From an uncultured Bacilli bacterium (GTDB lineage Bacteria; Bacillota_I; Bacilli_A; RF39; UBA660): a stretch of DNA of 17,878 nt. Made by a program: the position numbers and the translations under genes. Below, in pieces: positions 1-8,206 of the stretch (positions are counted from its first letter, which is position 1; each line of letters begins with the position of its first letter). The stretch lies in contig CANRLB010000013.1 in assembly GCA_947631365.1 (NCBI GenBank), forward strand, positions 1-17,878, read 5' to 3'. Under the pieces are notes generated by a model. That model did not search any database. It saw nothing but the letters and a program-made list of their open reading frames with translations, and was not told the DNA's origin.

Positions 1-11
1 AAATTACATAC

Positions 12-35
12 AAAAACGAGAATATTCTCCCGTTT
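12..35. terminator. Hairpin at left edge, possible terminator
   Basis: Arms AAAC (14-17) and GTTT (32-35) enclose a GAGA-ATAT-TCTC inner stem, with a two-base CC bulge. The minus strand continues into TTTTT and the plus strand into a looser T-rich stretch. It could back up the ffh terminator or end a plus-strand gene lying left of the window. Direction cannot be decided here. Confidence 0.4.
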
Positions 36-76
36 ATGTTTTAAAAATTTCGAGACATTTTCCTAAATTATTGACA

Positions 77-101
77 GAAAAAAGTTGCTATATTGCAACT
101 T
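77..101 (-). terminator. Intrinsic terminator of the ftsY-ylxM-ffh operon
   Basis: A perfect 7-bp stem, AAGTTGC/GCAACTT on the minus strand, has a 6-nt loop and is followed directly by a T run. The first arm overlaps the ffh stop codon at 100-102, so the terminator starts inside the coding end. This is a standard rho-independent terminator. Confidence 0.8.
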
Positions 102-1407
102 AAAAAGGCATTTTCATTTTACCATTATTTATATTTTTCATCATTTCTTGCATCATTTCAAATTGTTTTAATAAACGATTAACTTCTTCAACACTTCTCC
201 CACTACCTTTAGCAATTCTTTGCTTTCTTGTAGCTTTTAATATTTCTGGATGTCTTCTTTCATAAGGAGTCATTGAGAGAATAATTGCTTCCACATGAGC
301 CATTTCTTTAGGATCTATTTTAATATTATTAAGTCCCATATTTCTTGCTTGAGGAAGCATTTTAATAATATTTTCTAAAGGTCCTAATTTTTTAATTTGT
401 TTAAAAGTTTTTAAAAAATCTTCTAAATCAAATTTTCCTTGTCGCATTTTTTTGGCTTGTTCTATGGCCTCTTCCTCTGATACTATTCCTTCAACTTTTT
501 CAGCAATCGATAAAATATCTCCCATATCAAGGATTCTTTCAGCCATTCTTACTGGATAAAATTCAGATAAACCGTCCATTTTCTCAGAATCCCCCACAAA
601 TTTAATAGGTACATTAGTAAGATGTCTTAAAGATAGAGCTACCCCACCTTTAGTATCACCATCCATTTTAGTTAAAATACAACCAGAGAGTTTTAGAGAT
701 TCATTAAACCCTGTTATAACATTAATGGCATCTTGTCCCATCATCGCATCAATAACTAAAATAGTTTCATCAAAAAGAATATTTTCTTCTAATTCTTTGA
801 GTTCATTCATTAATTCTTCATCAATTTGAAGACGTCCTGCTGTATCAATAATGACATAATCTAAATTTTCACTTTTAGCATATTCGATACCATCTTTAGC
901 AATTTCTAAAACCGTTTTATTATCCTCCGTAAAAACAGGAATATTTAAAGAAGAACCAATATCTAAAAGTTGTTTTATTGCGGCTGGTCTATAAATATCA
1001 CAAGCCACTAATAAAGGATGACGATTATGTTTTTTTCTAAGTAGATTAGCAAGTTTTCCCGCTGTTGTTGTTTTACCACTACCTTGAAGACCACAAAGTA
1101 AAATGATCTCAAAAGGTTTATCAGTACTTAAAGGTACATAATTATCACCAAGTAAATGAACAAGTTCATCTTTAACTATTTTAATAAATACTTCATCAGG
1201 TTTTAGTGATTTATCAACATCCATACCTAAGGCTTTTTCTTTAACATTACTTATAAATTCCTTAACTACACTATAATTAACATCAGCTTCAAGTAAGGCC
1301 ATTCTAATTTCTTTCATGGCATCATTAATATTATCTTCGGTAATTTTACCCATTCCTCTAATATTTTTTATGGCATTACTTATACGATCTCCCATGTATT
1401 CAAACAT
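100..1407 (-). CDS. ffh: Signal recognition particle GTPase Ffh (SRP54)
   Basis: Ffh binds the SRP RNA and the signal sequences of nascent membrane and exported proteins, then docks on FtsY to deliver the ribosome to the membrane. At 435 aa it has the normal family length. Visible parts are an N-terminal helical bundle (about residues 1-90), a G domain with the P-loop GLQGSGKT (106-113), DTAGR (188-192) and TKMDGDTKGG (from 246), and a Met-rich M domain after about residue 300, including a conserved basic stretch ending in KGSGRS. The ATG at 1405-1407 follows AAAGGAGA by about 7 nt. That Shine-Dalgarno lies inside the last codons of ylxM, so translation is probably coupled. Met5 (MGDRIS) is another possible start but is less well placed relative to the ribosome binding site. 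Confidence 0.97.
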   Translation of the reverse strand: MFEYMGDRISNAIKNIRGMGKITEDNINDAMKEIRMALLEADVNYSVVKEFISNVKEKALGMDVDKSLKPDEVFIKIVKDELVHLLGDNYVPLSTDKPFEIILLCGLQGSGKTTTAGKLANLLRKKHNRHPLLVACDIYRPAAIKQLLDIGSSLNIPVFTEDNKTVLEIAKDGIEYAKSENLDYVIIDTAGRLQIDEELMNELKELEENILFDETILVIDAMMGQDAINVITGFNESLKLSGCILTKMDGDTKGGVALSLRHLTNVPIKFVGDSEKMDGLSEFYPVRMAERILDMGDILSIAEKVEGIVSEEEAIEQAKKMRQGKFDLEDFLKTFKQIKKLGPLENIIKMLPQARNMGLNNIKIDPKEMAHVEAIILSMTPYERRHPEILKATRKQRIAKGSGRSVEEVNRLLKQFEMMQEMMKNINNGKMKMPF

Positions 1408-1409
1408 AA

Positions 1410-1769
1410 TTATTCTCCTTTACTTTGTTGATCTTTCTTTACACTTTCATCAATTACTTTTAAATATTCATCAATATTTATTATATCATTAATTTCTTTT
1501 TTAATTTCATTAATATCATTTAATTCTAAAACATGTTCTAATTTAATGTTTTTTAAGACTATTTTTAATTTATCTTCATAATTAAATAATTTTTTTTCCA
1601 CATTTTTGATAATAGTCCCTACTCTAGCTTTTGAAATATTTTTATATTCAGCAATTTCTTGCATTGTCATATTTTCCCCATAATATAAATCAAATATTTC
1701 TCTGTTACTTTCTTTTATTAAATCTTTATAGACTAAAAAAAGTTCATTGTAATATAAAAATTTGTCCAT
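1410..1769 (-). CDS. ylxM: YlxM family SRP-associated HTH protein
   Basis: This 119-aa protein matches the YlxM/UPF0122 family in size, position between ftsY and ffh, and an N-terminal sigma-70 region-4-like helix-turn-helix (about residues 34-60, around MTMQEIAEYKNISKARVG). In streptococci YlxM is reported as an SRP component that modulates SRP GTPase activity. That role is family knowledge and is not visible in the sequence. The C-terminal half is Lys/Ile/Asp-rich and predicted helical. Its ATG shares one base with the ftsY stop (TAATG at 1767-1771), with AAGGA about 9 nt upstream inside ftsY. Its stop is 2 nt from the ffh start, so the three genes form one coupled operon. Confidence 0.93.
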   Translation of the reverse strand: MDKFLYYNELFLVYKDLIKESNREIFDLYYGENMTMQEIAEYKNISKARVGTIIKNVEKKLFNYEDKLKIVLKNIKLEHVLELNDINEIKKEINDIINIDEYLKVIDESVKKDQQSKGE

Positions 1770-2761
1770 TATACCATATCCTTAAATAAACCATAGATAT
1801 AATTTTCAATATCAAATGGTTTTAAATCAGTCATTTTTTCACCTAAACCAATAAACTTAACAGGCAAATTAACTTCTTCTTTAATAGCAAGAACAATTCC
1901 CCCTTTAGCAGTCCCATCAAGTTTAGTTAAAACAATACCTGTAATATTAGTAATTTCTTTAAATGATTTAGCTTGAGATATTCCATTTTGACCAGTCGAT
2001 GCATCAATTACTAAAAGTGTTTCATGAGGAGCACCAGGAATATGCATACCAATAACTTTATTAATTTTTTCTAACTCTTTCATTAAATTAACTTTATTTT
2101 GAAGTCGTCCAGCCGTATCAATTAAAACTATATCAACATTTTCTTCCTTTGCTTTAACTAAACCATCATATATAACACTGGCTGGATCTGAATTTTCCAC
2201 TCCATAAAATAAAGACCCTGTTTTATCTGCCCAGATATGTAGTTGAGAAACAGCCCCTGCTCTAAAAGTATCACCCGCAATCATCATCACTTTCTTACCT
2301 TCATTTATGTATTTATAGGCAAGTTTCGCAATCGTTGTCGTTTTACCTACACCATTTACTCCAACCATTAAAATAACAGTTGGTCCTTCCATACTCATCT
2401 TTATTTTATCTGATAAACTTTCACCTTCTACATATATAACTAAAAGCTCATCAACAATTACTTCTTTTAAATATGAGGTATCAGTGATATTTTCACTTTT
2501 AACTCTTTTTCTTAGTTTATCCATAAAATTCATGACCGTATTAACCCCAATATCAGCCATAATTAAGGTTTCTTCTAATTCTTCAAAATATTCTTCTGAT
2601 ACTTTGGTATATTTAATACCTAAAATATTTAATTTAGAAACAAATTCCTCTCTTGTTTTTTTTAAACCTTGGTCATAATTTTCTATTATTTCTTTTTCTT
2701 CTTCATCTTGAATTTCTTCTTTTTTACTTACTAAATTTTTTAATTTATCAAATAAACCCAT
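1769..2761 (-). CDS. ftsY: SRP receptor GTPase FtsY
   Basis: FtsY is the membrane-peripheral SRP receptor that pairs with Ffh in a GTP-dependent complex. At 330 aa it is the short Gram-positive form. A roughly 40-residue acidic, charged N-terminus stands in place of a long A domain and is followed by the N domain. The G domain has GVNGVGKT (134-141), DTFRAGA (from 164), DTAGR (215-219) and TKLDGTAKGG (from 279). The start is supported by GGTGAT 5 nt upstream, which matches the 3' half of the AGGAGGTGAT consensus. It is the first gene of the ftsY-ylxM-ffh operon. The smc gene that often precedes ftsY in Bacilli is absent; decayed, oppositely oriented DNA lies there instead. Confidence 0.97.
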   Translation of the reverse strand: MGLFDKLKNLVSKKEEIQDEEEKEIIENYDQGLKKTREEFVSKLNILGIKYTKVSEEYFEELEETLIMADIGVNTVMNFMDKLRKRVKSENITDTSYLKEVIVDELLVIYVEGESLSDKIKMSMEGPTVILMVGVNGVGKTTTIAKLAYKYINEGKKVMMIAGDTFRAGAVSQLHIWADKTGSLFYGVENSDPASVIYDGLVKAKEENVDIVLIDTAGRLQNKVNLMKELEKINKVIGMHIPGAPHETLLVIDASTGQNGISQAKSFKEITNITGIVLTKLDGTAKGGIVLAIKEEVNLPVKFIGLGEKMTDLKPFDIENYIYGLFKDMV

Positions 2762-2810
2762 TTGATATCACCCATTTAATAATACCAAAAAAAAATGTTA
2801 TTTAAAACTT

Positions 2811-2839
2811 TTTTTACTTATTTCTTAAGAAAATTGCAA
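2811..2839 (-). promoter_or_regulatory. Candidate sigma-A promoter for ftsY operon
   Basis: TTGCAA (2834-2839) and TAAAAA (2811-2816, minus strand) are separated by 17 bp and leave a leader of about 50 nt before ftsY. An alternative is the extended -10 TGGTATTAT closer to the gene, which would leave a very short leader. Neither is strong. Confidence 0.3.
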
Positions 2840-2903
2840 GAAATTTTAAAATTTTTTTCAAATTAAAAGGAAATCAAGAAAAAAAGACGTAAATATATAT
2901 TAG

Positions 2904-2993
2904 AGGGAGGAAAAAGATGGACTAGAAAATTTCATAGCAAATAATAGACTTAAAAATTTTTCAAATGAAGAAATGGAGAGTGATAAAAAATGA
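2904..2993 (+). pseudogene. Orphan C-terminal gene fragment upstream of rhuM
   Basis: A frame of about 29 codons, open after a TAG at 2901-2903, ends in SNEEMESDKK and a TGA that overlaps the next ATG as ATGA (2990-2993). Its GGAGAGTGAT sequence serves as the ribosome binding site of the rhuM-like gene. Overlap plus an embedded ribosome binding site is typical of an operon partner, so this looks like the tail of a deleted upstream gene. A GGGAGG followed by ATG-GAC-TAG at 2905-2924 in another frame may be the abandoned start of the same gene. The family is not recognisable. Confidence 0.35.
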
Positions 2994-3904
2994 AAAATGA
3001 AATTGTATTATTTGAAAATCAAAATGTTAAATTAGAAGTAAATATGCAAGATGAAACGGTATGGTTAAATAGAGAGCAGTTATCCATATTATATGACAGA
3101 GACATAAAAACTATTGGTAAACACATTAATAATGCTCTTAAAGAAGAGCTAGATAATGGAAGAAGAAGGCAATAGAAAAGTTACAAGAAACATTGAATAC
3201 TATAATCTTGATATGATTATAAGTATTGGTTATCGTGTTAAATCCCAAAATGGAATCATTTTTAGAAGATGGGCTAATAAAATATTAAAAGATTATATGA
3301 TTAAAGGATATGCAGTTAATCAAAAAAGATTAAATTATTTAGAAAAAACTGTTAAACTTTTAGATATTGCTGCTAGAGGAAATGAAAGATATACAGAAAA
3401 TGATGCAAAAGAAATATTAAATGTTATTAATGAATATTCTAAAGCTTTAGATCTTCTGGATGATTATGATAATAAAACATTGAAAAAGATTAAAGGTCAA
3501 AAAAGTGAAAAGATAATCACTTATGAAGAAAGTATAGATGTTATAAATAAATTAAAATTTAATAATGAAAGTAATTTATTTGCATTAGAAAGAGAGCATA
3601 ATTTTAAATCAATAATAAATGATATTTACCAATCTTTTAATATGGAAGAGTTTATCCAAGTATAGAAGAAAAATCTGCAAATCTTCTATATTTAACTGTT
3701 AAAAATCATGCCTTTATTGATGGAAACAAAAGAATTGCGGTGACAATATTCATTTATTTTTTACAAGTAAATAATATTCTTTATAAAGATAATATGCAAA
3801 TTATTGATAATAATACACTTGCTTCAATTACTATTTTAATTGCTGAATCTAACCCTAAAGAAAAAGAAATAATGATTGATTTAATTATGAATTTTTTAAA
3901 ATAG
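2990..3904 (+). pseudogene. Broken RhuM-family protein with C-terminal Fic/Doc domain
   Basis: Three fragments in frames 1, 2 and 1 add up to one RhuM-type protein (the Virulence_RhuM family fused to a Fic/Doc domain). The N-terminal part has ETVWLNREQLSILYDRD and HINNALKEEL. The middle part (3156-3665) carries EYYNLDMIISIGYRVKSQNG and FRRWANKILKDYMIKGY. The C-terminal part (from 3653) has YPSIEEKSANLLY and the Fic/Doc signature HAFIDGNKR (3707-3733), and ends in TAG at 3902-3904. At about 3155-3175 roughly a dozen family-typical residues are missing and the frame changes, which suggests a small deletion. At about 3651-3653 a single missing base shifts the frame again. Fic/Doc enzymes modify target proteins with nucleotides or phosphate and often act as toxins. 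This copy should be inactive because no frame links the DNA-binding-like N-terminus to the catalytic motif. It sits alone between core genes, suggesting a decayed acquired element. Confidence 0.85.
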
Positions 3905-3938
3905 AATTTAAAAATTTCCCAAATCTCATTAAAAAATA

Positions 3939-3967
3939 TAGACATTAAAGTTAATTTAAGGTATAAT
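3939..3967 (+). promoter_or_regulatory. Sigma-A promoter of rnjA
   Basis: TAGACA (3939-3944) and a perfect TATAAT (3962-3967) are separated by exactly 17 bp. The predicted start near 3974 gives a leader of about 39 nt, ending in the AAGAAAGAGGG ribosome binding site of rnjA. Confidence 0.7.
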
Positions 3968-4012
3968 TAATCTCAGTTAAAGAACTTTTTATTTTAAGAA
4001 AGAGGGAAATTT

Positions 4013-5686
4013 ATGAAAGATGTTGCAACAAGTATTGTTGCTTTAGGTGGTCTTGGTGAAGTTGGTAAAAATATGTATGTTATCACTCATGATGATGAAA
4101 TAATTATTATAGATGCGGGAGTAATGTTTCCCGAAGTTGGTTTACTAGGCGTTGATTATGTTATTCAAGATGTAACCTATTTAAAACAAAATGAAAGTAA
4201 AATTAAAGCTTTATTTATAACTCATGGTCATGAAGATCATATTGGTGGTATACCATTCTTACTTAATCAAGTTAATATTCCTGTCATCTATGCTCCTAAA
4301 ATTGCTAAAGATTTAATTGATAAAAAATTAGAAGAAAGAGAAATTAATTATAATAATATCTTAGTTATTAATAAAGATTTAAAGGTTAACTTTAAACATT
4401 TTGAAATAGAATTTGTTAATACGACTCACTCTATTCCCGACTCATTTGCCATTGTTGTCCATACTCCAAATGGCGTAATATTTGAAACAGGAGATTTTAA
4501 ATTTGATTTAACTCCTATTGGACCAATGGCTGATATTCATAAAATGGCTGAACTTGGTAGTAAAGGAGTGACTCTTTTACTTAGTGACTCCACTAATGCT
4601 CTATCAACTGGTTTTTCTAATAGTGAATCGGTTGTTGATGATACTTTAAATGATATTATAGGAAGACATGTAGGAAGAATAATTATTGCGACCTTTGCTT
4701 CAAATATTTTTAGAATTAAACATATAGTAGAAACTTGCAAAAAATATAATCGAAAAATTATTACTTTTGGTCGAAGTATGGAAACGTCTATTGAACTGGC
4801 TTTAAATAATGGTTTAATAGATGATAAATCAATCTTTATTGATAGCAATCAAGCTAAAGGTTTAAAACGGAATGAAATTTGTATTTTATGTACTGGTAGT
4901 CAAGGTGAACCCCTTGCGGCTCTTTCTCGAATTGCCAATGGTACGCATAAACAAATATCTTTACTTCCTGATGATTTAGTTATTTTTTCATCTAGTCCTA
5001 TTCCTGGTAATGCCGAAAGTATTAATCGTATTATTAATAAAATTTATCTAAAAGGTGTAAAAGTATATACTAATTCTGAATTTAGTGACATCCATACTTC
5101 TGGGCATGCCAAATTAGAAGAATTAAAATGGATGCTTCGAATTATTAAACCTAAATATTTTATGCCTATGCATGGTGAATTTAGAATGTTAAAACAACAT
5201 GCTAATATTGCTAAACTTTGTGACATACCTGAAGAAAACACTTTCATTTGTAGTAATGGTGATGTTATTTTACTTAAAGATGGAGAGGTTAAAAGAGGTG
5301 GCACTATTACAGCAGGTGATATTTATGTTGATGGATCAAGGGTTGGTGATGTTGGAAATGTTGTTATTAAAGATCGTAAATTAATGAGTCAAGATGGAAT
5401 TTTAATAACTATTTTAAATATTAATACTTTAACAAGAAAATTACTTATTAAACCTAATGTTACTGCTAGAGGATTTGTATTAGTTAATGAAAATCAAGAT
5501 TTAATGAATAAAATAGAACACAAAATAAGTGAAATAGTTAATAACTTTTTAAAAACATCCTTATATAATTATACTGATTTAAAAAATCAAATAATTTTAG
5601 AATTGCTTCCTTATATTAATGAATTAACAGGTAGAAGACCTATTATTTTGCCAGTTATAATGGAAGTTAATAAAAGAGATGAATAA
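4013..5686 (+). CDS. rnjA: Ribonuclease J
   Basis: RNase J is a metallo-beta-lactamase/beta-CASP nuclease with 5'-3' exonuclease and endonuclease activity in mRNA decay and rRNA maturation. At 557 aa it has the usual length. It opens with LGGLGEVGKNMY and has the metal-binding HGHEDH (71-76), H138 in NTTHSIPDS, the acidic residue in FETGDFKFD (D160), DSTNAL in the beta-CASP region, CTGSQGEP, and the late catalytic histidine in PMHGEF (about H387). The C-terminal domain is present and ends in REL-like helices and KRDE. The start has an AGAGGG ribosome binding site. It is monocistronic, behind its own promoter, and faces rny. Only one RNase J is in this window, so J1 versus J2 cannot be decided; I name it rnjA as the default. 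Confidence 0.96.
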   Translation: MKDVATSIVALGGLGEVGKNMYVITHDDEIIIIDAGVMFPEVGLLGVDYVIQDVTYLKQNESKIKALFITHGHEDHIGGIPFLLNQVNIPVIYAPKIAKDLIDKKLEEREINYNNILVINKDLKVNFKHFEIEFVNTTHSIPDSFAIVVHTPNGVIFETGDFKFDLTPIGPMADIHKMAELGSKGVTLLLSDSTNALSTGFSNSESVVDDTLNDIIGRHVGRIIIATFASNIFRIKHIVETCKKYNRKIITFGRSMETSIELALNNGLIDDKSIFIDSNQAKGLKRNEICILCTGSQGEPLAALSRIANGTHKQISLLPDDLVIFSSSPIPGNAESINRIINKIYLKGVKVYTNSEFSDIHTSGHAKLEELKWMLRIIKPKYFMPMHGEFRMLKQHANIAKLCDIPEENTFICSNGDVILLKDGEVKRGGTITAGDIYVDGSRVGDVGNVVIKDRKLMSQDGILITILNINTLTRKLLIKPNVTARGFVLVNENQDLMNKIEHKISEIVNNFLKTSLYNYTDLKNQIILELLPYINELTGRRPIILPVIMEVNKRDE

Positions 5687-5700
5687 TCTTTTTTTATTTT
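5672..5700 (+). terminator. Candidate terminator of rnjA
   Basis: AAAAGAGAT (5672-5680) can pair with ATCTTTTTT (5686-5694) around a 5-nt loop, with one G-U pair, and is followed by more T. The stem is almost all A-U and includes the last codons and stop of rnjA, so it is weak by energy but well positioned. Confidence 0.4.
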
Positions 5701-5702
5701 AC

Positions 5703-5731
5703 AAAAAAAGAAGCTTATTTTGCCTCTTCTT
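5703..5731 (-). terminator. Candidate terminator of rny
   Basis: On the minus strand AAGAAG (5726-5731) pairs with CTTCTT (5708-5713) around a 12-nt loop that contains the rny stop codon, followed by a 7-T run. It lies back to back with the rnjA terminator. Confidence 0.5.
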
Positions 5732-7268
5732 GAGCTCTAGTCTCTCTTATAACCGTAATTTTAATTGTTCCTGGATATTGCATTTCCGATTCAATTTTTT
5801 CTTTCATTTCTCTAGCTATTTTATAACTATTTAAATCATCAACTTCATTAGGTTTAACCATTACTCTTATTTCTCTTCCAGCTTGCATTGCATATGCTTT
5901 TTCTACGCCTTCAAAAGAATTTCCTATTTCTTCAAGTTGTTCTAATCTCTTAATATAATTTTCAATTGAATCATTTCTAGCTCCAGGACGAGCGGCAGAT
6001 AAAGTATCAGCAATACTTACTAATACCGCAATAATACTTTTTGGCTCTCTATCACCATGGTGAGAAACAATACTATCAATTACTACATCACTTTCATGAT
6101 ATTTTTTTGCAATTTGTTCACCAACTTCAACATGACTACCTTCAATTTCAAAATCGATTGCTTTACCTATATCATGAAGTAACCCAGCCCTTTTAGCTAA
6201 AGTTACATTTTCGCCAAGTTCTGATGCCATTAAGCCACAAAGATTAGCTACTTCAATTGAATGTTTCAAAGCATTTTGACCATAACTAGTTCTAAAATTA
6301 AGTTTACCTACTAAATTAATAAGCTCACTATCCATTTTAGCAAGTCCTAATTCCGTAATTGCATCATTACCTATTTCCGTAATCCGACTATAAACATCTT
6401 TACAAGTTTTTTCATAAACTTCTTCAATTCGACTTGGATGAATTCTTCCATCTTTAATAAGAGTTTCAATTGTTACCTTAGCAATTTCTCTTCTTAGTGG
6501 ATCAAAAGATGATATAACTATTGCCTCAGGTGTATCATCAATAATTAAATCAACACCAGTTACTGATTCAAATGTTCTGATGTTTCTTCCTTCTCTACCA
6601 ATTAATCTGCCTTTCATTTCATCATTTGGTAAATCAATAGTAGACACAGTTTGAACAGACACAACATCATCAGCATATCTTTCCATACTACTAACAATTA
6701 ATTGTTTAGCTTTATCATTAGCAGTTATTTTTGCTTTTTCCTCTTCATCTTTTATGTACTCAGCAATTTCTAATGACATATCTGATTCAACTTTAGCCAT
6801 AATTAAATCATGTGCTTTTTCTTTACTAAGTCCTGATATTTTTTCTAATTGTTCAACTTCTTCTTTAAGAAGTTTATCCATCTTATCTTCTTTTTCTTGT
6901 AAATTTTGGGTTCTAACTAACAAATTATTTTCTTTTTCTTCTAAAGATAAATCTCTTTTTTGAAGCATTTCTTCTCTTTTGTCTAAGTTGTTTTCTCTTC
7001 CCATTAATCTATCTTCTGCTTCTTTAATTTCTTGCTTTCTTTCTTTTATCTCTTCATTAGTTTGTTGTTTTAATTTATATGATTCTTCTTTTAATTCTAA
7101 AAGGCTATCTCTTTTATGTTTTTCAGCCTCTTTTTTAGCATCTTCAATTAATTTATTAGCATTATTTTTAACACTTAAGCCTCTTAAATGATTAATCACT
7201 AAGACAGCTACAGCACCAACTATTATTCCAAGAAATAGAACTAAGACGGTAACGGCTCCATTACCCAT
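5715..7268 (-). CDS. rny: Ribonuclease Y, membrane-anchored endoribonuclease
   Basis: RNase Y is the main endoribonuclease starting mRNA decay in many Bacillota. The 517-aa protein shows all family parts: a single N-terminal membrane helix (about residues 5-26), a long charged coiled coil (about 35-190), a KH RNA-binding domain with GRLIGREGRNIR (from 220), and an HD domain with LLHDIGKA (H365, D366) and later VSHHGD. The C-terminal part includes ARPGAR. The start is supported by GGAG 7 nt upstream and by the membrane helix beginning right after it. It has its own promoter and converges on rnjA, which puts two partners of the Gram-positive degradosome side by side. Confidence 0.97.
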   Translation of the reverse strand: MGNGAVTVLVLFLGIIVGAVAVLVINHLRGLSVKNNANKLIEDAKKEAEKHKRDSLLELKEESYKLKQQTNEEIKERKQEIKEAEDRLMGRENNLDKREEMLQKRDLSLEEKENNLLVRTQNLQEKEDKMDKLLKEEVEQLEKISGLSKEKAHDLIMAKVESDMSLEIAEYIKDEEEKAKITANDKAKQLIVSSMERYADDVVSVQTVSTIDLPNDEMKGRLIGREGRNIRTFESVTGVDLIIDDTPEAIVISSFDPLRREIAKVTIETLIKDGRIHPSRIEEVYEKTCKDVYSRITEIGNDAITELGLAKMDSELINLVGKLNFRTSYGQNALKHSIEVANLCGLMASELGENVTLAKRAGLLHDIGKAIDFEIEGSHVEVGEQIAKKYHESDVVIDSIVSHHGDREPKSIIAVLVSIADTLSAARPGARNDSIENYIKRLEQLEEIGNSFEGVEKAYAMQAGREIRVMVKPNEVDDLNSYKIAREMKEKIESEMQYPGTIKITVIRETRAQEEAK

Positions 7269-7339
7269 AATCTTTCTCCATTTCTAATTAGTTAAATTTA
7301 TAAAAATACACAATATAATTATAATTTATCTATAATTTA

Positions 7340-7368
7340 ATTATAATCTTAAAATACTCTTTACGCAA
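7340..7368 (-). promoter_or_regulatory. Candidate sigma-A promoter of rny
   Basis: On the minus strand TTGCGT (7363-7368) and a perfect TATAAT (7340-7345) are 17 bp apart. Transcription would start near 7333 with a leader of about 65 nt. The -35 element matches the consensus only at TTG. Confidence 0.45.
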
Positions 7369-7384
7369 GATAAAATTTTTCACG

Positions 7385-7406
7385 AAAAAAAGCCATTTAG
7401 GCTCTT
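7385..7406 (-). terminator. Terminator of the three-gene coiled-coil operon
   Basis: On the minus strand AAGAGCC (7400-7406) pairs with GGCTTTT (7388-7394) around a 5-nt loop that contains the stop codon of the preceding gene, then runs into T residues. This gives seven pairs including one G-U. Confidence 0.75.
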
Positions 7407-8188
7407 CTTACTGTTTTCTTTATTATCTTTTTTCTATCTTTTTGTCTTTCACTTAATTTATAAACTATATCTACTAAATTTTCTTTGCTTGTATCATATT
7501 GATCAAAAACTGACATAATACTCATTATTTCATCATAAGTTACTTCATTTTCTAAATATAATTTATTACCTATCGCAGCACATACTTCTTCAAATGTAAC
7601 AAAAGATTTATAATCAGAATTATATAATCTTTTTTCTGATTCATAGATTGTAGAATGCTGATTACCGTATGCAAACCATAAACTACCACCTAAACTCTTA
7701 TATTCACTACATATATATGTTCCATCATCACTTTTATATTTTACATCTCCTTCATAAATAAATGGTGCTAGATTATATGGAGGATTATCATTTATCCCTC
7801 CATAAATTGCATAAATAATTTTACTCGGATCATATTTTTTAACATTTTTACTTTGTAATAATTTTTTACGACTTTCTAAAGCTTCAATTTCTTGATGGAT
7901 TTTATCAAGATTCTCTAAACTTCCTAAAATTTTTTGAAATTTTTCAATTTGCTCTTTTAATAAAGTCAATTCTTTTCTTTTAGATGATGCTTCCTCACTT
8001 AATGCTTCTAAAGACTCATATTCTCTTAATAAAGTTTTCTTTTGATCAAGATTTTCGCTTAAAACTTGATTTTCTGAAAGCAACCAACTTCTCTGTTCAA
8101 TTAAAGTTGGTAAATCATCCGCTATATCATATTTAGTTAACAACTCATTATATCTTTTTTTTAATTTAGAATAATTAAATAAATTCAT
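7397..8188 (-). CDS. Unrecognised coiled-coil protein, ELLTKYDI family (type A)
   Basis: A soluble 263-aa protein with no signal peptide or membrane helix. It begins with LKKRYNELLTKYDIADDLP, followed by a heptad-rich coiled coil (about residues 25-115). Next comes a probably beta-rich middle (about 120-200) with KYDPSKIIYAIYG, a Phe/Tyr pair in APFIYEG and SEYKSLGGSLW. A helical C-terminal module (FEEVCAAIGNKLYLENEVTYDE, then VDIVYKLSER) and a basic tail rich in Lys/Arg complete it. It is closest to the product of the gene just upstream (8207-8947) and more distantly related to those at 8965-9621 and 11884-12534. It is third in a three-gene operon, 18 nt after its neighbour, with a weak GATGAT ribosome binding site. 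Function is unknown. The coiled coil suggests self-association or pairing with its relatives, and the basic tail could bind nucleic acid, membrane or ribosome. Both ideas are inference. Confidence 0.85.
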   Translation of the reverse strand: MNLFNYSKLKKRYNELLTKYDIADDLPTLIEQRSWLLSENQVLSENLDQKKTLLREYESLEALSEEASSKRKELTLLKEQIEKFQKILGSLENLDKIHQEIEALESRKKLLQSKNVKKYDPSKIIYAIYGGINDNPPYNLAPFIYEGDVKYKSDDGTYICSEYKSLGGSLWFAYGNQHSTIYESEKRLYNSDYKSFVTFEEVCAAIGNKLYLENEVTYDEIMSIMSVFDQYDTSKENLVDIVYKLSERQKDRKKIIKKTVRRA

Positions 8189-8206
8189 TATTTATCATCT
8201 TCTTTC

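Noticed and set aside
71..76. TTGACA on the plus strand near the left edge
   Set aside because: There is no -10 element at proper spacing and no plus-strand gene downstream; it lies next to the ffh terminator.
2484..2678. 64-aa plus-strand reading frame opposite ftsY
   Set aside because: It is antisense to a well-supported gene, has no ribosome binding site, and its composition (Leu/Ser-rich, no motif) is typical of an antisense shadow.
4537..5384. Minus-strand frames at 4537-4848 and 5044-5304 and a plus-strand frame at 5199-5384 inside rnjA
   Set aside because: RNase J motifs run continuously through this stretch in the main frame; the others are shadows.
6754..7191. Two Ser/Leu-rich plus-strand frames opposite the rny coiled coil
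   Set aside because: They are the complement of Glu/Lys-rich coiled-coil codons and have no start signals.
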